Source: Isoetes taiwanensis (Eukaryota > Streptophyta > Lycopodiopsida > Isoetales > Isoetaceae). From it: 64,000 bases of DNA. Below, in pieces: positions 47,201 through 60,569 of the stretch. A model generated the notes under the pieces. The model was not told the origin of the DNA, made no database searches, and saw only the letters and a list, made by a program, of their open reading frames with translations. A program made the position numbers and the translations under genes. The stretch is from NCBI GenBank assembly GCA_021234155.1, contig JAJEKV010000005.1, positions 20,258,089 to 20,322,088 of the forward strand, read 5' to 3'. Positions within the stretch are counted from its first letter, which is position 1. Each line of letters starts with the position of its first letter.

Positions 47201-47720
47201 CCACTTTTGCCGCCAAATGGTCTAGCCACCATATCCGGGAGTGCCGTGTATCTTTGAATAGCTGGCATCTCAAGCCAAAGCGGATCAACATTATCGTCAC
47301 CTTGGAAGGTCACCGACCGCAAGCCGCTGGCCCGTCGAGCATTGAAATCTCCAAGCAAAAACACTGCCCCTGCCGTCTATAGCGGTCTATGTCATCATAC
47401 GAGATCCCTATCTGACGACGGACATCGTGGTTAATGCATCATGTACCGTAGAACTTAGAGCTGCATGGGGAATGTAGCAGCTAGCAAGAAACAATGGGAC
47501 ATGACCGGGGCTCTAATACCATTACCCACATGTAGCGATTAAATGCATCGGACTTGAAGTGTGATCTTGCATGCTAAGGCATCCCTAAAGTAGCAAGCCA
47601 CTCCACCGCACTCCGCGTCGCCATGGCGCTCATTAGCAAGTGAGAAATGCCGATATCCTCGAATGTCCGGCAATCGATGCCCTTCATACTCCCATGTCTC
47701 CCGCAGAAGAAGGCGATGTT
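44297..47720 (-). mobile_element. LINE (non-LTR retrotransposon) copy 1, endonuclease to 3' tail
   Basis: The minus-strand order is endonuclease (LNIAFF region near 47700 and GDFNARRASG at about 47345), then reverse transcriptase (KLTKWAEEAGVR near 46110; catalytic LLYADDVALLAHT at about 45685), then the C-terminal domain (LLYGVEVWG, ERVQKAFLTYSLGVK, HKVDGMDEHRLP at 45318-45067). The 3' end is a (TTCC)n-like tail at 44297-44317. The frames are broken many times and the sequence is CAG/CTG-poor, so some breaks may be errors. It is 5'-truncated or fused at 47720 to copy 2 in opposite orientation. Confidence 0.88.
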
Positions 47721-49612
47721 GAGCCGGCGAATTACCGGATGATTATGGTAAGCTCGCTCTTTGCAAAGCTCCTGGCAGGGGTGGTGGAGAAGAAACTCAC
47801 TAAGTGGGCCGAGGAGGCAGGGGTGCGGGCAATTGGCCAGGCAGGCTTTCGCCCAGCTCACTCCACGACCGACCATATCTTCACTTTGAGAGTGTTGATG
47901 GAGGCAAGCCGCAACTTGCGCCGGGACTTGTATTGTCGCTTTGTAGATTTTAAGACGCATATGATACCGCCCCCCGGAGACATCTTTGGGCGAGAGGTTG
48001 CAAGAATTGCGAAGTTCCACAGAGTTGCGTAATGTGGTGCACCAGCCTTTATGATGGGATTTATGCTTCTATTTGCTTTATGAAGATCGGGCGGGTAGCT
48101 AGCACTATGGGAGTTAAGCAGGGGCTGCCCGCTGTCTCCAACGCTTTTGGGTTGTACATTGATAGCTTGGAGACGTGGATACAAACACCATGGGGAGCCG
48201 GGTGCAATTATCCGATCGCGACCTGCGTGGGCGGTTACTATATGCGCGGATGATGTAGCTTTGCTAGCCCACACGGCCAGCAGTATGCAGTAAAGCATTT
48301 GGATGCCCCGGTGGGTTTACGTGGGGCAACGGGAATGACAAAGTGAACTTGCACAAAACTAAGCTTCTCGCGATCCCGGTCCTCGCAACACCCTATCCCG
48401 GAGTTATATTACGGGGACGGGAAGTGGAGATGGTGCGGAGCTTCAAGTATCCGGGAATTGATTTCACTACTAACATCTTTGTGGGATGAGTGTGTGGAGA
48501 GGAGAGCCGTCAGTCGGAAGGCTTTATATGCGCGGCAAAAACGCTGTTGCCGGATAGATCTCTGTGGATCTGGCGAGGAGAGCACACCCTGTTTAGAGCT
48601 TTGGTCGGTTTGTGCGCTATATGGGGTGGAGGTTTGGGGCCCGCCAGCTTAGCAAAAATACATGGGATAGGTTGGAAAGGGGGCGCGAAAGCTTTTCTTG
48701 ACATATAGCTTGGGAGTGAAGGACAATCGCATCGCATCGATTTTGTTGTATGAGACGGGGTTTCGCCTTTCTGACGATTCGCTATGCTGGCATCTTACTT
48801 GCTTCCATAAGGTGGATGGGATGGATGAGCATCGCTTGCCCCCACAGTGCTGTGTTGTTAACGGAGGGGCCGCCAAAGAAGAGGGTATGGCACGAAAGCA
48901 ATCGTAAGGGGATGGTTTAGGAGGTGGTCTATGGATTACCAATGATGGTGGCATCGGGCGCATTCGATGCGCGAGAATGGGCAATTGGATGCGGGCTATG
49001 CTGCCACCCGTGGGATGCCTCTACTCTTGCAAAGCCCAAGCGAGCACTATCACGCCGATTAATCCCGGCCTTGAGCATGGACCCCATCGGTACTTGAAAG
49101 CACACATCTCGAAGAAAACGGAGAGCTATTGCTGCCATAAGGACGGGTTCCCATTACCCCTAATTGAAACAGTGTTGGGGTTGAATGGCGGGCACGGGAT
49201 CCCTGAGGGAGGAAAGGATATGTCGGTGTTGTGAGATGCACGTGATAGAGGATGAGCACCATGCCCTCCGGCGATGCCCAAAGATATGCCCATGTCCGAA
49301 AGCAAAGGCACACCGATCTTAGATGCTTTCGACACACACCGCTACATCGATTACTTGCATCACCTATGGTAGCGCGGCTGGGAGCTTACATCCTGCAGAT
49401 TTCGGCCGTCAGACTTGCTCTTCTGGGGCATGGTATTTGAGAGCCTACTGCTAGGGTTTTTCCTCCCAAGTGGGGGTTTTTTCATCCCGGTAGTAGGGTT
49501 CTACTGTACAGTTACATTGTTTGTTTTTGGTGTTGGGGTTTTTGGCTTTTTTGCCTGTTCTCTGCATGTACCGTCTCATAGGCCTTTGGCCTCCGTGGAC
49601 GTTAAACAAAAT
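47715..49612 (+). mobile_element. LINE copy 2, reverse transcriptase to 3' end, inverted to copy 1
   Basis: It begins abruptly in RT at EPANYRMIMVSSLFAKLLAG and matches the reverse complement of about 46190-44300. The reading continues with EAGVRAIGQAGFRPAHSTTD, the YADD box at about 48235 (split by a 2-bp insertion where copy 1 reads GCGGAT), VEVWG, and a GLGSPF-like C-terminal zone, to GGACGTTAAACAAAATGC at about 49605. It lacks the (TTCC)n tail. It is 5'-truncated at the head-to-head junction. Confidence 0.85.
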
Positions 49613-50215
49613 GCAAAACTATAATCTAAAAGCTAACTTTCAGTAGTCCCATGCATAAAGATGCCAGAAAACAAAGGTTTGGTGCAAAACCACCAGATCT
49701 CAAAGCTGGAACAGACGAACCTCTGAATACGACATGTTAGCCATGAATATAACACTAGATGGCAAACTTTGTAAGCCAGAAAGGAAAATAGCTCAAATGG
49801 GCATCCGTCTAATTGAGAAAGAGAAAGCAAAACCAAGGAGCTCGATAGAGGGCCAGAGCACGAAAACACCTTAGAGAGACGAGTTTTCAGTGCAAGAGGA
49901 CCTCTCCCCTCTTTAGTTGCTACACAGAGCTAGATGCTAGGTACATGACACTTGTAACCTGGATCGCTAGAATATTTCATGCAATTGGGATATATAGATC
50001 AAATTCAGGAGGAGGAAGCATAAAGCAAGGATACAAATGAAAAGAATAGATCCTTTTCCATAGATAGAAGCAATACAGCCTAAAACTTAGTTATTAGTTT
50101 TTTGTAGATTATATTAGAATAGCTCAGCAATAGTGGCGAACATGTGAATCAACAAAGAAAATTCATTGGGACAGGCATAAAACATATAGTTCTAAACATC
50201 TTATCTGCAACAAAG

Positions 50216-50475
50216 GATGAAACTATAATCAGATTTGGAAAAGCAACATCATTGTCATGGTTTTCGTGCTTATGGAACGAGGGCTAAACTATGATTTATA
50301 AAGGTAATTGCATCGGTTCACTTGTAGGTATGCCATAAAAGCGTGAAACTATAATCAGATTTGGAAAAGCAAGACTAATGTCATGGCTTTAGTGCTTACA
50401 TGACGAGGGCTGAACTATGATTTATGCACATAACTGCATCGAATTATCTACTTAGAGGTATGCCATAAAAGAACC
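50216..50475. repeat. Tandem duplication, about 126-bp period
   Basis: GAAACTATAATCAGATTTGG ... GACGAGGGCT-AACTATGATTTAT ... GGTATGCCATAAAAG occurs at 50218 and again at 50344, with about 10 percent differences. Confidence 0.85.
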
Positions 50476-50616
50476 TACCAGAGATAAAAAAAAGTGCGGT
50501 AATTCTTAAATCTAATATTTATGAGAGATTATATAGGTTCTGCAATGCCTAGTGCTAACTACATTCTTATTACTTTTTTTTTATCACTAAATGATACTTT
50601 TTAAGAGACATCCTAA

Positions 50617-50780
50617 GATGCTTTTACCCACAGTCAGTAAATTTAATATATTTCTTATGATGCTTTAGATCCGAGAACATGTGGACTTGTCGAATTACGA
50701 TGCTTTTACCCACAGTCAATAAATTTAATATATTTCTTATGATGCTTTAGATCCGAGAACATGTGGACTTGTCGAATTCC
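50617..50780. repeat. Tandem duplication, 82-bp period
   Basis: The unit GATGCTTTTACCCACAGTCA ... GGACTTGTCGAATT begins at 50617 and at 50699. The copies differ at about one base, so this is a recent duplication. Confidence 0.92.
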
Positions 50781-53700
50781 AAATACATGCTATAAAATAA
50801 AACATTACAACCAAATAGTGTCGGGATAAAAGCATATTAAGGTGTGCCTTAAAAAGCATCACTTAGGAACCACAAAAATACCCAAAAAGGTAGCCAACAC
50901 TATGTATTGGGTATGTTATGACACAAGCTCGGGGGCATGGCTCAGAGGACTTGCAAAATGAACACAGATGCAATCTCATGTTTAATGCCTAGAAAAGTAC
51001 ACCTATGGTCTGAATTGAAACAAGTTAATGACATTTAAAAATCATAAGTAACTTTAGGAAAGTTATTTAACATTTAAATAATAAAAATTGTGGTTTAAAA
51101 GTAGTCGCTACATCTAGTAGCGACCAGACGAAATCCGATGCCAACAGGTGAACCCGACATGGGTTGGACTTGGCCGTAAAGGACTGGAACTGGCCGAATC
51201 GGCTGGGCAGAGTGCCAATTTAAGCAATCTTGACTATATTAAGCAAAAGGTAGTAGTCCCAATTAAGAATATTTCTCAGAAGCATGGAATATTGTATAAG
51301 CGATAGTCCTTGAGGCGTAGATAGTAGTTGCTGAATATGAAGCTTGTTGTCTTAAGCCAATGGACGGTCAAAGCTAATTCATCCTTATTCTTGAAGTATA
51401 GTTGTAGAAGCTAGAGAAAATCACGATTGCTTAATCCAATTCCAGTTACTAATAAAGCCAAGTCTTATTGCAAAAGTCTCGAATGTCTTAGAGAGCCTAA
51501 TCAGATGGATAGACAGATTCTCAGAATAGGAAGAAAGAGTCAGATAGATCTTGCTTGCAGAGACAGATATTATGCAGAGTCAAATAGATCCTGTTTGCAG
51601 TGTTCGTAAGTTTGAGCTAGGTTGGATGGTGAATTTGTGCCAGAAGTTCCAGTTCCCAGAGATTATAACTGACTTTATGTATTTGAGTTTGTTGAATTTG
51701 TAGGAACTAAAGACGATTTATAACAATTGGCATCAGAGCAAAAGTTTGATCATGTTAAATAATAATTCTATGCTAGGGCCTTAAATTATTTCCAGATTTT
51801 GTTTTTGTCTGATTGAATAAACTAGTGGATCATATTCGTATGTTAAGCATTCATATAGAGAGAGCTAAATTGCAGAGGATCAGTTAGATGCTGCAAACCT
51901 TAATAGTTGTCGTAAAAAGAATGAACGCTGCTATTGTAAAAGAAAGGTGAAGTAGTTATTTTTTAAGGATAAGATAAATTCAAGCAAATGAATATGATGC
52001 AATTTGAAGTCATAGATGTTATTTTTGAAGCTCCATAGCATTAATAGAAAATTCTTGCATTGACCATAATTGAAGGAATGTAATCTTGTTTGTAAGTCTT
52101 GGTAGTAAGGCCAGTACATCGCCTTTGTTTTTGAAAGTTTTATGCAGGTAGCTCACATGAAAACATGCAATCCCTTGCTCTTAGAAGCTTAACATTATTT
52201 TGGGATTGGTTTTTTTGTGTGTGTACATGTAGTACTATAGATATAAGGAAAGTAAAAAAGAACAAGATGGAAAAAGGATTGTCCTGAGCCAGCTGGGGCT
52301 CTACTTAATAAAGGAGAACTGAAGCTATTGAGGAGCCAAAGCACGATCTCCTGCACATAATGCAAATGATCGGATTGCTCATGTTATACCTGAAAGCCAT
52401 GTCCAATTTGACAAAGCAAGGAAGAAGCATATGAGAAAGGACGACTCAGATTGGTTATATGAAAGATGATTAAACTAAACAAGTTTGTGTGTGCTTTAGA
52501 TTGCTAGTTTGACTGAGCATAGCTTTTTATTTGAGTTAAGGAACGAGTTTCTTTGTCAATCAAATGTTAAGTAAGGGGGTAATTGCAACTGCAGCACCGA
52601 AGCTAGGTTCAGAATCTTTTAGGCAGATAATAAGATTATCACCCTAGGAAATCCTTTCAAAACAGATAGTTAGTGACTAGCTTAGAGAAAAGGTAGTTAT
52701 TCCAGCAAAGCAGATAGTCAGTTGACTAGCTTTGGGAAAAGATTGTTATTTCAGCAAGACAGATGATCGAGGACTATCAGCCTTGGGAAGGGAAGGAATT
52801 GTTAATCAACTGGTCGTTCTATATTATGAGAGTGCAATAATCCAAGAGCAAATCAAGCTTGTGATTTTTCTTTTGAGCAAAAGATCGTTGTTCAAGGAAC
52901 CACTCCCATTGATTGGTCAACCGAACAACATCTAATGTCTCAATGCAACAATCAAGTTATTCCTATGTTAAACACAACTGGCTCTCTGAATAAAGCCAAG
53001 TAAGTATCCGCATTGCCTTTCTTTTCAATTATTTAAATCAAAACACCATTATTTTCAATGATCTAACTCAGAATATCTCTACCCAAGACCAAGATTAGCG
53101 GAGCTTAGAGCTTCTATTACCTTTCTTTTCAATCGTTCAACTTAGAAACTTTCCTTTCAACGATCTAACTCAGAATATTTCTAGTCATGATCTAGCTTAT
53201 CAGAGTTTAGAGTTCAAGTCTCCTATGGAATAAAGATATATGCCTAATTTCTTCCGTAAGGAGTAGGCAAAAGATTTTAATAAAATTGTAGGAAAGATGC
53301 AGATAGGGACACATAGATCAAGAGGCGGTCACCACAGAAACAAGCCAGCTTGCTCATTTGACAGAACAATATAGTTATCTGAACTCCTAGCTAATTTGCT
53401 TTTTCTGTAATAACCTTCACTTGCTCTATTTTCTGGCTCCTTTCATCCGCAAACTAATCACGCGTTGCTACTCTTTAAAGATGCCTTCAACTCCAACTTT
53501 TGTTTTGACCAACGCGTGCTGCTCCTTTTTATACAAAAATAAAGAGGATACTAGATCGTTTCAAAACTTGTAATCGAAGCCCCTAGAAGAAGCAGGCCAT
53601 TTTAGAATCTCCAACGGTAGCCTAAATATTTTTGTGCCTCCACGTGGCCAATCTTAAACATAGACATAAACTTCCATAAACTGCATTTAGGCTGCATCGA

Positions 53701-55370
53701 CCCTATTACAAATTATATATTAGGGATAGGGATGTGGCACTAAGGAGTACTACGAATAGTTCTACCAAGGTCACTCTTAAGAACATTCTTTCTTTCTTCT
53801 TCTTAAGAACATAATTTCCATGCAAAAATGACATCTAAAAAGAAGACTTAAGCCAAATTATGTCCTTGGCATAAACTTGCAACAATTTGTTTGACATTAT
53901 GGAAGAGTATTCTCGCAATGGTTGGAACTATGCTTTCAGTATTGTATTTTAATTCTAAATCGTATTTTTAGGCCACTTTGAGCTGCTTATTTATTTTAAA
54001 GATCATTTTTTTTTATTTTAAGGTGGTTTTTATTGTTTTTTTACAATAATACCAAAAAGAAAATACCAAAAAGTTCAGGTGCACGTTATGGTCACCATCC
54101 ATTTTTCCTTGCATTGGAGCAGCGTTAGAGGGTACTGACGATTCAGTGGAACAAGGTTAAGGCAGAGCAAGCCGTAGTTTTTTGGAGTTGAGGCAGGGGA
54201 AGCCATAGGTTCTGTGCATGGTTTGTTCTTATCAGATCATAGGTTTTTGCGCAGATGTTTGGGGCTCTCCAATGACCTGGAGGTTCGAATCCTCCGGCCC
54301 TGGTTTCTGGGCATTGTTCAGCTGTAAATCTTGGTGCGAATAGAGCAAGGGATGTATCAGGGATTCGGCGGGGCTGGTGTTGGCACAACAGACCTGTCTC
54401 TGTGTTTTCTAAAGCCAGATCCGACATGGCAGTGAAAATGCTATTTGCTTCTTTTAAATTTTATCTGGAGTGCTATTTCGAAGTGCTTCGTGCCATTCCT
54501 CATGCTAAATGTTATTCTGGAGTGTTATTTTGGAGTGATTATCTGATGTAAATATCATGGAACCATTGTGTTGTAATTTAGATTATCTACTGTAAGTATC
54601 ATGGAACCATTGTATTGTGATTTATCTATGTAAATATTATGGGTTTTGAACCATTTTGTTTCGTTAATATCATTTGCACCATTGAAACTTCCATTCCAAA
54701 TTTTATTGAAAAAGTTTGTGGTTGTTGATCTAGTACAATGGAGGAAATGTTCCACAGATCAATGGCTGCAAATAAAAGGTGCATATAAACCCATAGAGAT
54801 GCAAGAAGATCTAAGGCCCTTTTTCCACGATGGTCGTATTTCTAAAAGGCACATATTTTATCAAATCATGTTTAGGTTCAAATTATTTTTGGATTGTAAA
54901 TGCAGTTTAACTTTTTCCGAGGGATTTCCCTCGCCATAAAATAAGACACCTAGTCTTATTTGATAATATAGCTAGATATAAGATGTCTTATTTTTTTTAT
55001 TTTTTATTTTTTTAAGGAACGGACGTGTTTTTTTTATATATTATATAGAATAGGAATACAATGCCTCATTACAGCAAGAGAACTACTACAGGAGTAGACT
55101 CAACATCTTCATTCCCTTAACTGCAGAAGCTTATTAGAAGCTCTAATAACAGATCTACATTAAGGCACAGAAATGTCTATCCACATCTGAACCAGAAACT
55201 GCAAGATGATCAAGAAGAGCCAATGGCTCTCGAAATAACTCCTCTTGTTCTGAGAAACACACAAATAACTACAATTGCTGAAGTAATACGAAGATGTGTG
55301 ACCTGAGATTATAAGGCAGCAGCCAAATATAACACAAACAGGCATATTAGTACCTGAGGAAGCACATGCA

Positions 55371-55590
55371 CAGACTTGGTAGTATCTGGCATAGCATGCT
55401 AATTCCATGTGGAAAGCCAAGGTACTTTGGCGTCAGTACCAAAGTTTCACCCAAATTTCAGTATTTGAGTGCACAAGCTCAGACTTGGCAGTATCTGGCA
55501 TGTCATGCTAATTCCATATGGAAAGCCAAGGTACTTCGGCATCAGTACCAAAGTTTCACTCAAACTTCAGAATTTGTGTGGCTTATCAAG
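55371..55590. repeat. Tandem duplication, 109-bp period
   Basis: CAGACTTGG-AGTATCTGGCA ... GAAAGCCAAGGTACTT ... AGTACCAAAGTTTCAC occurs at 55371 and 55480 with few differences. Confidence 0.9.
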
Positions 55591-56380
55591 CTTTGCAGTG
55601 CTTAAAAAGCAACCTGAGTGCTTCTGTGCTCAATCTGGCTACTGCTATATATCCTGTTATCCTTCCCTCTTCAATATAAGCCAATAATTCTGATTAACTG
55701 CACAATTTCCCAAAGCAAATTGAATCTTTCTTATCTTCTATAACAGAACCTGGATCTTCCTGCTAGTAAGGAAAAGTGAAGGGAAAACGACATAACTAAA
55801 ATTCTTTTCAAGAAATATCTATCAGACTATTTTCACTGCAAGAATTACATATTCTGATGCATCTTTCCATAACCTGGATTTGACTGAGAAACATCTTCTC
55901 CTCTTCGCCTTATAGGCCAGTGTCCCTATTCGGGCAAACCCTTTCAGCATGACCATAACCAAGAAAGGAAAATGGACATAATGCAGGCATCAAAGAGAAG
56001 AATCACGTTTGTGCAAGCATCAAAGAGAAGAACCACGTTTGTGGTTATTGTTACAAATGGACCAAGACTCGACAGTTATTGCCGTAAAGAAGAAAGAATG
56101 TGCATCCAAAGCAGATCTTGAATCCCTGATTTCTTAAACTAAGAATTCAATCATGCCCCCCGCTAGCCTTATGCGAAGAATCTTCAACCAATGGAGGCAT
56201 GGCGGTCTTGGGATTGTGGAAGAGAAGGGCGGTCCCTCTCCCACGGCCGCCCTAGCCGCTAATGGTGGCGCAGGCGCCAAGAAACCTCATTTCACTTTTG
56301 TCTTATTTTTTCATAGTTTTCCACTAAAATTTTAATGGTGTCATATTTTATGACTACCATGCAATGAAAAAATAAGTTTA

Positions 56381-56476
56381 AATTTGTGTGTCTCATTTTT
56401 AGCCTTGGAGTCACAAATGATGTCGTAAAATTTGTGTGTCTCATTTTTTAGCCTTTGAGTCACAAACGGTATTACG
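56381..56476. repeat. Tandem duplication, 48-bp period
   Basis: AATTTGTGTGTCTCATTTTT followed by AGCCTT-GAGTCACAAA occurs at 56381 and 56429. Confidence 0.85.
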
Positions 56477-57969
56477 ACAACCATATTTTGAGACTACCGG
56501 AAAAAACAAGGTGCTGCGCACGGAGGGTTGCCCTTCGGTGGCTCGAGAGTGTGTTTTCATGTTTCTTGCTGTCGTTTCGTTTCATGGTTCTTGTTGGGTT
56601 TTGGGGTTATTAATGGTTTGAAAGGGGGGTTTTGTTTTGTGTTGTATATTAGAGTTAGCAAAACAACTGGAAAGAAGCAACAATGAGTGTAAAAGTCTCA
56701 CCTTGCATGAAGTTCCATGGCTTCATTCTATGCGTTGAAATTTGTTCTTGGGTTTGCCCCAAAAATGAACAGCCAGACTTCCCCAATTCCTCAGATCAAC
56801 AGGGCTCATTGTATACAATTTTTTTCTAATGCATCAGAATGAGAAAATGGAAAACAGGCACCTGAATCGTGCAAAAGAATGAGGGGCACTTGGTAATGCA
56901 TCGTGGAATTTTCAGCGAAGATGGAGAAACCCTGCATGGCATAGTTCTAGTCAAACCCCTGCAATTTTCGGCATGGCTGACGACCCTGGAGCCAATGTTC
57001 TCCTGGAGTCAACAAGGCTTTTTACCAGAAATTTCAAGAATCCAATCACGCGATTGACCACACAAGGCACTGCTTAGTTTTAGGGTGCAGGCATTCAGCA
57101 TTTCATATTTAACAAAACGACAAAATGAGGAGCTCAAAGCTCCAAAACTGCAATCTTTAGGGAGCTGTAACATGTAAACACAAGAACTATTAGGGATTGA
57201 ACTCGATGTTCGTAAACGGGCACATCGGCCACAAAGGGCCGGAGAATGGGCAAAATCAATGTTTAACCTAACCTAGAATGCGATCGATATTGTCCGAACA
57301 ATTGAAAAAAGCAAGCTTTGTGCCGCTCTCCTGCTTGCTTGCTTGCTTGTTGGTCTTGAGTCTCGGGGACGGTCCTCCGTACGCCACCGCGGCTCGCTTC
57401 AAGCGCTGCTCTAAATGCAAAAAATCGGGTGGCATTAATGTAGCGATCACATGAAGTATAATCTTAGCTGTGGCTGATTTCATGCTGATCCAACGCTGAA
57501 CAAAGCTTTTTTCAGCCCGTTTTGGAGTTTCAGTTGGCGCGACGTCCACGGCGCGATGCGGGGCCTTTTGGCGATAAAGTGGGGTTCTCGCTGTTAAAGC
57601 TGCGTTGTCGGCCGTGGCAAAAAAACTCCATGTGAATCACCCATAAACGGATCGGGGGTATTTGCAGGGATATTTAGTGAGCAGGTGGGCCTTCAATATT
57701 TGGGTCAAAGATTCCATTTGCGCGAACTCTCGTTGCGCTTTGCCACACCGCCGGTGATGCACCTGTAGATTTGTCGCGCAAACAGTTTACACGATGATCT
57801 ACATTTTGTGCAACAAAATTTTCAGAACTTCTGTTAAAGTGAATACGCCAATACACCACTGCCCTGCAAATCCAAAAATCCCTTTGCATGGCAGGATATT
57901 GCAAAACTTCAATTTTGCCACATAGGCATCCGTGAAGTTGAAGCGCCTGGAATCCAAGCCTGGAGTTAA

Positions 57970-58601
57970 GGCAATTATCCCATTTCTAACCAACCCGGGT
58001 CATACAAAATGTGCTTGTTAAGTATACCCTTGAAAAACTTGGTAAAATTTGAATGTTGCACCAAAATGCAATTGATATGTTTGTTTGTATTGCAGGGTCA
58101 CTCAATTATTATTTACACCAGGAGCTGCTATTGTAGATGTAAATAGGAGGCAAAAAGTGCTTGAAGCTGTACGCGGTCCAGTAGAACTATGATACCAATT
58201 TGAAAATTGTGATTATTCTTAAAGAAGTCTTGTTTTCTTCTCAGATCTGTTGCCTTTCACAGCAAACCAATGCACATGTAGTTTTTAATGAGCTCCTCAC
58301 ATCATCTATAAAAGAACTTCATAGAAGGGATGGAACAATTAAAAGGCATCTCTATACGCCATAAATAAAGACATCATAAGATCACAGTTATTGTCAACAA
58401 AAGGACTACCATGGGCACATTATTTATTCACATTGAACATCAATCTTTCAACAACGAATAAACTGCATCCAATGCACATATAGACAAACCATGCATTTGC
58501 AAGAAACAAAAAGTTATAGCCATGAGTAGAAAAATGCAATAACAAGACCTTTATCATGGGGCAATTATCCCATTTCTAACCAACCTGGGTCATACAAAAT
58601 G
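57970..58601. repeat. 42-bp direct repeats bounding about 550 bp
   Basis: GGCAATTATCCCATTTCTAA followed by CCAACC-GGGTCATACAAAATG occurs at 57970-58011 and 58560-58601 with one mismatch. The DNA between is AT-rich and non-coding. It may be a segmental duplication or the edges of an insertion. Confidence 0.75.
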
Positions 58602-60293
58602 AGAGTTTGCTCTGGTCTCACAGCATGTGTACTCTACATAAGCCCCAACAAAGCCGTTTGTGTTCTTATTCACCGTTGGCACCTCAATAGGCATCCAAAA
58701 CTCCTTTGCACCTATTTGCAGCATAAAAATGTGGTTACAGTAAACATGCAATCAAGTCCATTTCCAATAAACTACAGATGAGCTTTTAGCATGTCTCTAG
58801 ATAATCTTGAAGCCAGTATTCCTCACCAAGCATTACACTAGTTGAGCCGCTATAAAAGCTGGTTGTTACAAATATTAGCGCAATCTGAGCCTTCTTATGT
58901 GCAAGCTCCAGAATCTTGAAAGAGAAAGAGCCATTATCCTGTAAGTTAGACTACTTATTAATTACCACATTTAAGTTCATCAATCACAACTAGGTTCATC
59001 AATCTTGTCACACACAACAAGCATTGAATTAGATCCTATCATTATATATTAAGAATAATGAAAAAGCAACAACCTGGTTGAACTTACTATTTATTACAAC
59101 AATAACATACACATATTCTTTATTTGAAGGTCTTCTTCTCATCTTTCCAACGCATGCTCTTGCACGAAAAACGGAGGTTGTTTAAGAAAGTTATGGCCAT
59201 GTTTCTAATTATCTCTCAAATTGAGACAACAAATGTATTTCCATTTATTTGACATGCTTACCTTAGAAAATTCAGAAACATGCACCTAGCATCATTTTTG
59301 GAACTCTCATTGAGCTCTCCAACAAAGCCCCTTGTGCTGAGAATGGAGCTTCTCTTTGAGATTTATACACATCCTTCTAATGCTGCAGGTAAACTAGTTG
59401 TTAGTTTCCTTTGAAGAACTCAAAGTGAAGATTTCTCCTTCATTTCATAGTCCAAAAATGACAGGCAACAAGATTGACTACTAGTCTATCAATATCAGTA
59501 ATAGATAGATGTATTTTTATGCACAGATTTTACCCTTTAACTTAAATGCAGCATCAAGTTTGAGGCCGAAACTGTGGCAGAAGGCTTAAGCTCACATCCA
59601 TTCTCATCCATTCTTTACTTGTCTGGAACCATAACGGAACCATAATGCACCGCTAGATCCTATCCAACAGTCTCGAAATTTATGGGTGTATGTGAACATG
59701 AGGGCTCAAGCTGTTGCTAGGAGTTTGGATTACTGCATTGCTTTTGGAGAATGCGTAGCAGGGGCTAAGCATCAAGCATCAATAATTGCTACTAATTACT
59801 AACTCCTAACCCTCGTTTCTCGAATCGAATCGGAAGCAAAATGTCAAATAGAACCCTATATTATGTATTGAAAAAATCCGCGAGTATACAAATGAATACA
59901 TTAATGAGGTTTTATTCCTTCAAGAAATGGAAGCCACACATGCTCCCTGATTCGATAAGAAGACGATAACCTTGAATGCCGTACCGTAATGGCCTTAGAG
60001 CGAGAGATGCCGCCTATTTCTTATTTGCCAAAGCAAATGCAGTTGAATAGCCCTGAAGAATCCAATTGCAAAAGCTTGGCTATGGTCTGCCGCTTTTGCA
60101 TGAGAGAAAAGAGCAATGCAACATCATAAAATATATCGACAACTTGAAATATATATATAATCAAGAGAACCCGATCACACGAGAGGAATTCACAAATCTA
60201 AATTTAACCTTCTACCAAGAAACAAAGCCGCCTGTGCAAGGAGAAATCCATCAAATTAAGAGAAGTTTTGGCAAAACGATGGACGAAAGCACT

Positions 60294-60569
60294 TCACGAT
60301 TTTTTTGCTTGCTCTAAAGATCTTGTATGCCCGAACCGATGGAGGCATCCGGGATATTTGGAAGGAGCAAACACATAGTAGGTAGCGTAATAAAACATAA
60401 CGGGGATATATAAGAACGAGCTATCAAACCTGTTTGACCTATGTGCTTGCTTTGCCAACTTTGCCGGTTCTCTTTTATCGCGATATTGATGCCCCGCCAA
60501 AAGCTTGAAAGCTTTGAAATTTCTTTGGCAATACGGACATGGAAAACCCCTTGGCTCTTCCGGTTGCAA
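60294..60569 (-). pseudogene. Plant C2H2 zinc-finger relic (EPF/SUPERMAN-like)
   Basis: The minus-strand open stretch contains EEPRGFPCPYCQRNFKAF, KLLAGHQYRDKRE and AKLAKQAHR. It fits the single C2H2 finger of plant regulators (CX2CX12HX3H with QALGGH), but QALGGH reads KLLAGH and the second zinc His is Asp. The first codon of the stretch is TTG and no clean ATG start is seen. A neighbouring frame carries QAFGG, suggesting a frameshift within the helix. It is probably a decayed gene fragment divergent from MOS2; it could instead be a functional gene with a sequence error. Confidence 0.5.

Larger units (their letters stand above)
49613..54540. other. Long AT-rich stretch without a recognised gene
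   Basis: Open stretches are all short (under 100 codons) and show no conserved motif. Two local tandem duplications are listed separately. No rRNA or tRNA was recognised. Confidence 0.55.
54541..60290. other. Long AT-rich stretch without a recognised gene
   Basis: No conserved protein motif or RNA gene was recognised. It holds the local repeats listed at 55371, 56381 and 57970. A minus-strand open stretch at 57549-57268 (93 codons, basic) has no recognised family and may be chance. Confidence 0.5.

Noticed and set aside
47574-48020. 148-codon minus-strand open stretch over the LINE junction
   Set aside because: It mixes true LINE copy 1 endonuclease sense sequence with the antisense of LINE copy 2, so it is not a separate gene.
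54278-54300. T-arm-like GGAGGTTCGAATCCTCC suggesting a tRNA
   Set aside because: The 7-nt sequence after it (GGCCCTG) has no complementary 5' acceptor strand within 100 bp upstream and no D or anticodon arm could be drawn.
57268-57549. Basic 93-codon minus-strand open stretch
   Set aside because: No recognised family, no flanking splice or promoter signal that I trust, and length within chance.
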